A DNA stretch of 64,000 nucleotides from Papilionanthe hookeriana x Papilionanthe teres (Eukaryota; Streptophyta; Magnoliopsida; Asparagales; Orchidaceae). The notes below the pieces were generated by a model. The model saw nothing but the letters and a program-made list of their open reading frames with translations. It did no database searches and was not told the origin of the DNA. Each line of letters begins with the position of its first letter. Position 1 is the stretch's first letter. The stretch spans positions 140,541,665-140,605,664 of the forward strand of contig CM040424.1 of NCBI GenBank assembly GCA_022702705.1, given 5' to 3'. Shown one piece after another: positions 56,201 through 64,000 of this stretch. Position numbers and translations under genes: made by a program.

Positions 56201-57471
56201 TACAACAACAACAACAATAAAGCCTTAATCCCACTAAATGGGGTCGGCTACATGAATCCTTTTTCTCCATTGCGTCCTATTTAGTGTCAAATTTTTGTTT
56301 AATTCTAATAGATTAAGATCATTTTTTATGCAATAAGCCCAAGTTTTCCTAGGTCTACCTCTGCCATTCTTAACATAAGTTGTATTTAAAACATCTACTC
56401 TCCTAATCGGATCATCAGGTGGTCGATGTTTAAGGTGACCAAACCATCTAAGGTGACTCTCTCTAATTTTATCCGTCACTGGTGCAACACCAACCCTATT
56501 ACGGATATATTCATTTCGCATTTTGTCTCTAAGTGTAAAGCCACTCATCCACCTAATCATTCTCATCTCGGCAACACTTAACTTAACATTATGCTTCTCT
56601 TTTAAAGGCCAACATTCAGCACGATAGAGCATTGAAGGTCTCACCACCATCTTATAAAATTTTACTTTCAGTCTAAGCGGTACTTTTCTATCACATAATA
56701 GGCTGGATGCTTTCCTCCACTTCAACCAACCAACCTGAATTCTACTATTAACATCCCCATCTATATCACCATCGCTTTGAACAATGGACCCGAGATATCT
56801 AAATCGTTCGCACCTTTTAATAATTTGATCACCCAAAGTTACACTTCGTCACTAGACCTACTATTACTAAAATTACATTCCATGTATTCAGCTTTAGTTC
56901 TACTCAAACGAAGACCTTTAGACTCCAATGTAGACCTCCATAATTCAAGTTTTTCCTGAACTTTTTCTCTTGTCTTATCCACAAGGAGGATATCATCAGC
57001 AAAAAGCATACACCAAGGTACATCCTCTTGTAAATGCCCAACAAGACAATCCAAAAATAAAGCAAAAAGATATGGGCTTAAATCTGATCCTTGATGTAAA
57101 CCAACAGAAATAGTAACATATTTGGTCAATCCTCCTTCAGTTCGAACACATGCAACAGCTCTAGCATACATATCTTTAATAACTTGAATATAAGTCATAT
57201 CTACAACTTTCATCTCAAGGACTCTCCAAATAACATCTCTAGGAACTTTATCGTAAGCTTTTTCTAAATCAATAAAAATCAAATGTAGATCCTCCTTATT
57301 ATCTCCGTACTTCTCCATCAAACCTCTCAATAAATGTATAGCTTCCATGGTAGACCTGCCCGGCATAAATCCAAATTGATTATGAGAAACCTTCGTAATA
57401 CGTCTTAACCTATGTTGAATTACCCTCTCCCATAATTCTAAAGTATGACACGTCAATTTTTTATATGATCC
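56201..57471 (-). mobile_element. RTE-type LINE E, 5'-truncated
   Basis: The 3' end reads (on the + strand) ACAACAACAACAACAATAAA then GCCTTAATCCCACTAAATGG and GGTCGGCTACATG, the typical end of plant RTE elements with a TTG-repeat tail. It is flanked by about 15-bp duplications TAAGTCATTTTTTTTAT (from 56185) and TAAGTCATTTTTTAT (57472-57486), differing only in T-run length. It starts inside the RT domain, so it is 5'-truncated. It is inserted in X-f. Confidence 0.9.
56234..57456 (-). pseudogene. RTE LINE reverse transcriptase, C-terminal half
   Basis: The first frame (57456-56839) gives LWERVIQHRLRRI, NQFGFMPGRSTMEAIHLLR, IFIDLEKAYDKVPRDVIWR (first catalytic Asp), SVGLHQGSDLSPYLFALFL and CMLFADDILLVDKT, with the FADD box of RTE enzymes intact. 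A single-base insertion near 56840 shifts the frame; the second frame (56836-56234) continues without loss: CERFRYLGSIVQSDGDID, SVAEMRMIRWMSG, LRWFGHLKHRPPDDPIRRVD and GRGRPRKTW, ending WRKRIHVADPI. That C-terminus is complete. One frameshift in about 400 codons suggests a recent insertion. RT would copy the element's RNA at the target site. Confidence 0.93.
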
Positions 57472-58199
57472 TAAGTCATTTTTTATGAAAGGGTAAAAAT
57501 GTAATTTTCTAAATTATTGCAGTTCGGAAGTTAATTAAGTTATATGATCCTAATGTGAAGGGCTTGATTTAGAAAGATGATAACCTAGTAATTGGAAGCC
57601 TTAAATCAATGATTAAGTGACAATACAATCTCTTAATAAGGTTTAACTCCATTACATTTAAAACTTTTTCAAATTTACAATTTTACCCATAAAGACTTAA
57701 AGAGCTTGGTAGAGAATTAGGATTGATTTATAACCATTTAATAAGGTTTACAAAAAGAAATAAAATTAATTAAGAATCTTTTTGAAAAACTACAAGCTCA
57801 ATTTTAATTCAAATGGCAAGGATTTCTTAGTAACTTAATTTGTTATTAAGGGGGAAAATCCACCAACATAATTCTTGAAAAGAACATCAAATGAACGTTT
57901 AGTAACCCTAGATAATTAAAACATTAAATTTCACTAAGCATAAGGTTAAGGCACCACTACTAAACCTTAACGTAACATAGGATGATTAATTTGGCAAAAT
58001 AACAAGTCCAAATGAACTTGAAGTGAGTTAGAAGATTTTAAAAGTTCTTTAGGGTTATACCCCGAAAACTCTTGCAATCTCTTGGGCATTTTAAAGGACA
58101 TTCGGACCTATTATTCTTTGCTAAAGAAAATCATCCTCATAACCTTAGGGACCTACCTAGATATGACCCAGGAATAGTTAATTCTCACTTCCAATAAGA

Positions 58200-60260
58200 T
58201 ACCCTAACACTACTTATCTGATGCTTAAGAGTTTGGGTATTGGATAATGTATTCAAATCCTTATGATCAACTGGGGATGTTTTGATAATGCCACTTATAG
58301 ATCATTAGACTAGTGTAAGTCGTAGGTCTAGTTGGCGAGAGCGATGATGACATTGCTTATTTGTGCTAAGCGAGGGATACGAAGTAGAATTTGGAATAGT
58401 ATCTCTTACCTCAAAGATCCTTTGGGAAATGGATAGGACCAATGATATTATTCACTAGCTTTTGTGCCCCCAGCGTGTGCTACTTTTCTGTATGTTCTTA
58501 TGTTTGTATGAACGTGCACGCACTAGATGTTATACGTAAGTGTACATATCATATCAAGTAATACAGGGCTCTAATTGAGTCTCATTAATTGATCTCATTG
58601 GGAAGCGAGGTAAGAGGTCCTTAGTCAAATTCTAGTCTATTACTATCAGACTCTAGTTTAGAAGGTCGATATAACTGATTTTTCTAACAAATACTCCTAA
58701 AGATAAGTCTTATGTTTAAAACAACCAACAACTACTCCTAAAGGAAAATATAAATTCTAAAGATAACCCTTTCTGGATGAGTTGGGTTGGTGAGTTTTGA
58801 GATAATAAAATCTATAATTCTTATGTAGTGAATTAGATAAAGTTTAGGAATGGGATACATTAAATATTATATGTGTCAAATAGGAGAAATTTTATTTTTT
58901 ACACTCTTCAGAGAGCTATAAAGAACATTGGCTAATCCTAAGTATAGTCCCTAAATCTGTGGTTATGTTGGGAGGATACTGGCTCTTACTCCAGATCTCC
59001 CACTTCCCTTCACGTGAAGGTTAACTCTCGCTTTAGTTTCCAAACACTATGACCGAATTGAGGATTTTATTCTATCAACCTAAAATCTCCAATCCTACGC
59101 CCATCAAAATATATTTCCTTATTTATTTGCACTCACCCCCTTGAACTTCACCATCCATGGAATTTGAATGTGGTTCCACTTTTTTTAGGATTACACTGCC
59201 CTCTCGGGTCTTAATGCAATTACAACAAATTTTAATACTACAGCGAGCTCTTCTTGTAATGTAAATGAAGTGCAAGTAAAAACCATCACGTTTATAATGA
59301 AAACTTCTTCTAACATGCATCCCAATATCCTAAACATGAATCATACTCATTGCAAAAAAAAAGTAGAATGAAAATAATGGAATAATCTTTTTATGTCATT
59401 ATTTTTAAACAAGAAGAATAAGTAAGAGAAAGACATCACAAAGAACAAAGAAAACACATATAGACCTAAATAATAAAATTGGAATGATTAAACATTCAAT
59501 AAACGCTTTGCTCCAAATTGAACCATTTTTAAACATTATTTTTAAACAAGAAGAATAAGTTCCACCGTTTTGCTCCTTTTGTTCTAGTTCTGTTTCGCCC
59601 CGTTTTAGTTGTATTGCATTTCTAACATATAGACCTACAAAATAAGCAAAAAAACAACATTTCTTTAACTTGTAATCTCATTCAAAAAAATGTAAAAAGT
59701 GTAAAAGAGAATAATCAAAGAAAGATTTATCAAAATGTATCAGGCCAAAATTTGCTTTCTTGCTCGTTTTTGCTCCAAATTGAACCATTTTTGCTTCTTT
59801 TTCTCCAAGAGTCCATTTATTGTACCTAAAACCAAAAACATGCAAAATACCTTTCTTAAAAGCAATATCATTAAAATTAAGCATAAAATGTATATTAAAA
59901 AAGAAGCATTTTTAGGCTTTTCACCAGTTTTGAGTAAAAGTTGCCTCCGACACTCCTAAGTTGCCGGTATAGATTAACTAGCCCATGGACCATACCGCTT
60001 TACAAAATCCTTAGAACATAAGATAACAACAATCCTTTTTTGTGACATGATTATTTTTGCCTACTAAAGTAAATTCCACATGTATGAAAAATTAAGGAAT
60101 TTTGATGAAAACTTATAAAGGTCTATGGTTAATCACTTAGATCGAGGATAGAGATTGCCCTCCTTAGACTGTTAGGTTGGTAGCTTTTACCTGAAGTTGA
60201 AATTATAAAGCACACAGTCTAGCTCCGGGCCTCCACCTTTACCAAATTCTTACACTTATC
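58200..60260 (-). mobile_element. Insertion in X-f with Athila-like LTR core (LTR5)
   Basis: The core, about 58525-59930, has the LTR blocks in order: GTAAGTGTACATATCATATC (58536), ATGTGTCAAATAGGAG (58870), TATTTATTTGCACTCACCCC (59120), TTTTTGCTCCAAATTG (59766) and AAAATACCTTTCTTAAAAGC (59846). Its ends are not clean: neither a TG start nor the GGTGCATCA end can be fixed. About 320 bases on each side (58200-58524 and 59931-60260) match neither X nor the LTR and hold no reading frame. X-f resumes near 60260 (TGACGTAGGGTTTTG). Confidence 0.6.
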
Positions 60261-61765
60261 CCCGGTCTTTTCATATGTGACGTAGGGTTTTGTTTTACTT
60301 TCTTGTGTTTTCCTATGAATTCTTTGGATTTCTCAATGCTGGATTTATTTGCAATTTATTTAAATTTCCTACAATTATACTACATTTATTGTATTAGCCC
60401 TTTTGTAGTAGTAGCAAAGGCCCATGTATTCATTTATAGTTTATTTATTGTGACTTTACTTTACTGCTCATTTAATTTACCATGCATGTTTTCTTATTAT
60501 ACTTGCAAAATGAAAACACACTATCAAAAAGAAAACATATAGTTTCAAAATAACGAAGAACATAATTCACTCCTCTTGGATTTATGAGAATCACTCGGAT
60601 GAGGTAACATACAATTGCTAACGATAATTCTTCAGTTTAAACGTTTTTAACAACTTATTTAAACTAAGTAAATTCAAAAAAAAATAGTGATGTTGGGATG
60701 ACAGAACCATAAGATCTTTACCGAGATCGCTTAAATTAAATTAAAAGTTCCCCAAACACTTAAACAACAACAACAAACAAAACCAAACATGAAACGTAAT
60801 TTGTAAAACCATAACACATAAACTTTAGAGTTACAACTTTAATGAGGAGCTCAGAGCAAAAATGGTGGGCAGGATGACCAGGGTACAAATCAAATGCAGA
60901 AGGACATCTTTAAGAGAGCAAACAAGATCGTCATCAGCAAAAACCTTTCCTTAGTCTTAAATAATAAGTCATAGGATTTGGAGGTAATTCACGTAGTGCA
61001 CGTAAATCCCCACCTTATCTTTGGGATCTTGCACAACCATGTTGTGCAACATAAGTCCTAGCTCTTTTTAGGATTTTGAGTTATTCGACTGATATGACAT
61101 AAAACATCCAATCTTTCTAGTAATTTGCACGATTGGTTATCATGTAGATGTAAGCCCTAAATAATAAAATTGGAATGATTAAACATTCAATAAACGTCGT
61201 TCCAAAATACTAAGCCCAACACTAGCATAGTTTGGAGAGTCGTTGAGGTTTGCATCATATTTTGACTTCCCCTTCTTCTCTTTCCTTTGGACTCCAAAAA
61301 TAAGCACTCCTATTTGAACCACTCTAATTTGACTTTTCCATATCCGACCTTCAAAACCCTAAATTTTGAATTCTTAAAGACAAGTACCTCTGACCACTAT
61401 CGAGAGTTTTCTTAGGTGACTCCGGTCATTTAAAATATAATTAATTATAGGAGTTTGCCTCTATTGGGAACTAAGGAACCCAGGTAAAATAATTTCTATC
61501 TAATCCTCAATGTTAGATAGAGGAACTTGTTGGCCTGTACACAAGGTTCACAGATAAAAAAATGTCATATATTAAGTAATTTATGCAATCGAGCCCACTA
61601 ACAAGTAGTATGTCTATTCCTCGAGATAGTGTATTATTTGTGGTGTTAAGCTCGGTTACTTGAATTACTAAATATATGAGATATATTCAGTCTCATTTTT
61701 CAAAGTTAAAACAATATTTTTTTAAGACCAAAAATTACATTTATACTAAATTAAATCACCACCAA

Positions 61766-62560
61766 AAGCTCAATTCTTCAAAAGGAAGGAAAATCGGCTG
61801 ACTGTGCGGCGACACTATGAAGAGCTTCTAAAGAAGCTTATTGTTCAACTTCCACCTTGGCTGAATCAGTCCTTCCCTCAGGAAGGGTGAATGCTTCATT
61901 AAAACTTAATCCACCCTCATCATCTACCCAAATGCAATCATCTCCTCCTTGTTTGTTACCCATTAGTTTGTTGAATGTAAAGTTGACTATAAAATAATTC
62001 TTGAATAATAAAAAATATATAAATATGCATAGTTCTAATGAATCTTCTTCTAATTTATGACCAATATCCTTATTTTAAAGGTATGTACAGACCATTTAGT
62101 TCTTCAAAGTTAGTCAAAATAAGATATGATGTTAAAAACATCCTACTGAGTGTTGGAGCCATAGAAGGCAGATTCTTTAATGGGGCCTCCCTTAAGAGAT
62201 GAATAATTTTGCAAGAGGTGTTTGCTCATAAGATGCAATCAAAGCCTCCATTAAACTTTTAATTGTCTTCTTTCTTCTCTTAGATTCATATTCCCTTTTC
62301 TGCTTGATGAATAAACCTTTGAGGAGTTTGATCATCATAATGTTAATTTATTCCTCTGGAATGTTCTCCCTTACAACTGTAGTGGATGAACAATCCAAAA
62401 GAAAAACATACCCAACCAGCCTACACTCTTTCATTCTAGCTATTGAAGGAAATAAATGTAGCTTAACTTCAAAGTAGTGATTCAAAAGTTTTAAATTTAA
62501 TTAACTTACATCATTATAAATTTTTTTAAAAAAATTTTATTAGCATTCTTTTATTCTTTC
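61766..62560 (-). other. Coding-looking segments of unknown origin, - strand
   Basis: Two segments look like exons. At 61986-61838 a TTTTATAG acceptor is followed by NFTFNKLMGNKQGGDDCIWV and DDEGGLSFNEAFTLPEGRTD, then a stop at 61838. At about 62490-62190 the frame reads MKECRLVGYVFLLDCSSTTV, a TAA, then MIKLLKGLFIKQKREYESKR and IKSLMEALIASYEQTPLAK. I do not recognise the protein; the second part is basic and probably helical. The codon choice and few stops are unlike the surrounding repeats. They may be remnants of a host gene on the - strand, or of an unplaced element. No start or complete gene model can be given. Confidence 0.3.
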
Positions 62561-63137
62561 TCGTAGGTCCATAATCTAAGAGAAAATAGAGTCTATAAAC
62601 TAAATACGTATAATAAAAATTGCTTAGGATAAGTCCAAGATGTGAAGTTAGGTAGTTTGTTGAGTTAATATAACAAATTGGTTAGACTGACAGAACCGAG
62701 TAACCCATCCAAGGGACTAGCAGGAGCAGATCTCTAGAAGTCAAATAGCAAGTGATTAAGGTGATTCAATCGACTTGTCCAAGAAACATTCCTGATAACG
62801 TGAGTATGTCGAATTCAATACTATGCTCTCCTAACCCTATTGAGCAATCTCACCAATTTACTAACACGTAACAACACTGATCAGTTTGACAAAACACTGC
62901 CAAGGATGATATGTCATTAGTTCTACAAGAGTAGAAGTGTTTTTGGAAGATGCGGTAATTAAGGTAAGGGATTATTAGATGAGTCTTGTAATTCCCTTGT
63001 AAAAGACAACGAAAAAGATTGAAATATTTTTCTTGAGGTATGGGTGTAATAATGACATTATGTAAATATTATGAGGTATAAACCAACACACTTGTAAATA
63101 AAGATGGTATCAAAGAAAAGCGAATAGATTCATCATA
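62561..63137. other. No recognisable feature
   Basis: About 580 bases with no reading frame and no match to the repeat families in this window. Could be intron or decayed repeat. Confidence 0.3.
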
Positions 63138-63480
63138 TTAAAGAACACATTTCTTAGAGAATTCCATCTCCATTTCCTGGTTATAATTCATTGATATTCC
63201 CATATGAGTTATGAATGGTGATCCCATACTTGTTTGGGAATTGCTTGACCTTCCCCACAATGAAGACTTTCCATTGCCAGAAGCTCTAGTTTTCTTTCTA
63301 AGAAAATCTTTTCTATAAAGCAAAGGCCAGACATATGCTCTATAGATTCTAAAGAATAAATGTGAAATATGATATATGTATGTGATCAGTCAATTATACT
63401 ATCCTGACCTTCCTTCAACTTGAAAGCCAATTGTTTTAACTTTTCCCTTTGGCTTGTAGGTCCACAAACAAATTAGATTC
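63138..63480 (-). other. Further coding-looking segments of unknown origin, - strand
   Basis: The frame 63346-63138 begins after a TTCTTTAG acceptor-like sequence and reads IYRAYVWPLLYRKDFLRKK, then SSLWGRSSNSQTSMGSP, ending at a TAA. Upstream on the same strand, 63470-63386 reads SQREKLKQLAFKLKEGQDSI and stops. Neither matches a family I know. Together with the segments at 61838-62490 they may be exons of one decayed gene. The evidence is only open frames plus acceptor-like sites. Confidence 0.25.
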
Positions 63481-64000
63481 TGACACTTAGGTTATAACAA
63501 AATTAAAAGAATAAATTGCACATCCCAATGAAACTGATAATAATTTTTTCATGAAATCCTTTAACCAAGATGGAGCATGACTATTAGTCTGGTCAATGTT
63601 TTACCATATTCTTTTAATATTGTTTGAACCAACACTCTAATGAATCTCATGTCGCCATGGCACCCTCACCATCATCAAATGCAATCCTTTCATGGTGGAA
63701 AGCAGATTACAAAAGACTATAAATTAAAGATTTCTCAAATAGGGTTCTTATAAAATTATTGAGTTGTTCTTTTGAATTCGCTCACTTTTTGCACCCAAAA
63801 TTTTTTCTTATGTCTGATATGTTCTCTAAGGATTAGCTAAACAAGCTGCAGAGAAATGGATCTCAAGGTTGAATATGAATCACAACTCATAATTCAAATT
63901 TATAAGCCACCAGGATAATCACCTGAGTGATATGAAAAGGTTGTAGAGAAATTTATAGCTGATATTTTATTTGAATTACTTTGCTGTTTATGCTTATAAA
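63481..64000. other. Unassigned right edge
   Basis: AT-rich, no long frame on either strand. A short - strand stretch near 63600-63545 (HAPSWLKDFMKKLLSVSLGC) could belong to the same uncertain gene as the neighbouring segments, but this is weak. Confidence 0.2.

Larger units (their letters stand above)
54300..61765 (-). mobile_element. X family copy X-f, truncated and interrupted
   Basis: Read on the - strand from about 61765 (GATTTAATTTAGTATAAAT) it follows X from about position 70 to about 4700, stopping at about 54300 against LINE D. Recognisable blocks: GAATAGACATACTACTTG (61605-61622), CTATAATTAATTATATTTTA (61430-61450), and the region matching X-e 42611-42990 at 54320-54620. It is interrupted by the RTE LINE (56201-57471) and by an insertion of about 2 kb with an Athila-LTR-like core (about 58200-60260). 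It lacks the (TTTAA)n array and is heavily diverged. No conserved coding sequence. Confidence 0.75.

Noticed and set aside
35144..61765. X-d and X-f as one copy split by the LINE cluster
   Set aside because: X-d at 35142 is at X position about 135, while X-f at 54300 is at about 4700, both on the - strand; the order cannot be joined into one unit.

Overview
The window looks like heterochromatic or intergenic DNA from a large-genome seed plant. It is AT-rich and contains no complete host gene. Almost every base I could place belongs to retrotransposons of plant-specific types: Athila-like Ty3/gypsy (tRNA-Asp-type primer site, a PPT core of the TTTAAGTTTGGGGGA type, an env-position ORF), Tat/Ogre-like Ty3/gypsy (RT, RNase H and a second RNase H before the integrase), plant L1-type LINEs with a DUF4283-type ORF1 and an RNase H at the end of ORF2, and one RTE-type LINE. 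I cannot name the species.

The dominant component is a family I call X: non-coding units of 7.1-7.5 kb that begin TGTCGGC and end GGTCAACA. Two copies are complete. X-c (21753-28836, + strand) is flanked by a perfect 5-bp duplication CTGCC. X-e (39832-47312, - strand) is flanked by GTTAC/ATTAC. TG...CA ends, 5-bp target duplications and the lack of terminal direct repeats make them best explained as solo LTRs of an exceptionally long-LTR retrotransposon. Four damaged copies (X-a, X-b, X-d, X-f) lie around them.

Layout: 1-2246, - strand Athila-like element (gag start, primer site, 5' LTR) running off the left edge. 2247-3100, degraded X-a and unassigned DNA. 3101-4252, truncated Athila LTR. 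4253-8262, Tat/Ogre-like pol fragment (-). 8263-14600, X-b (+). 14601-21160, 3' half of an Athila-like element (-) with 3' LTR, PPT, env-position ORFs and integrase. 21160-35142, X-d (-), split by the nested X-c and by a solo Athila LTR (32426-34010, perfect GTATC duplication). 35144-54300, four L1-type LINE copies (A, B, C, D) joined end to end at (TA)n tracts, with X-e inserted into LINE B. 54300-61765, X-f (-), interrupted by an RTE LINE (56201-57471) and an Athila-LTR-like copy (about 58525-59930). 61765-64000, weakly characterised DNA with several short coding-looking segments on the - strand.

The nesting gives an order of events: X-d is older than X-c and than solo LTR4; LINE A is older than LINE B, which is older than X-e; X-f is older than the RTE LINE. 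All pol and gag reading frames carry stop codons or frameshifts, many of them explained by C-to-T changes, so nothing here looks autonomous today. The points most worth following are the giant solo-LTR family and its internal architecture, the LINE chain on (TA)n tracts, an ORF1-only LINE derivative, and a recurring 16-bp palindrome in the Athila family.
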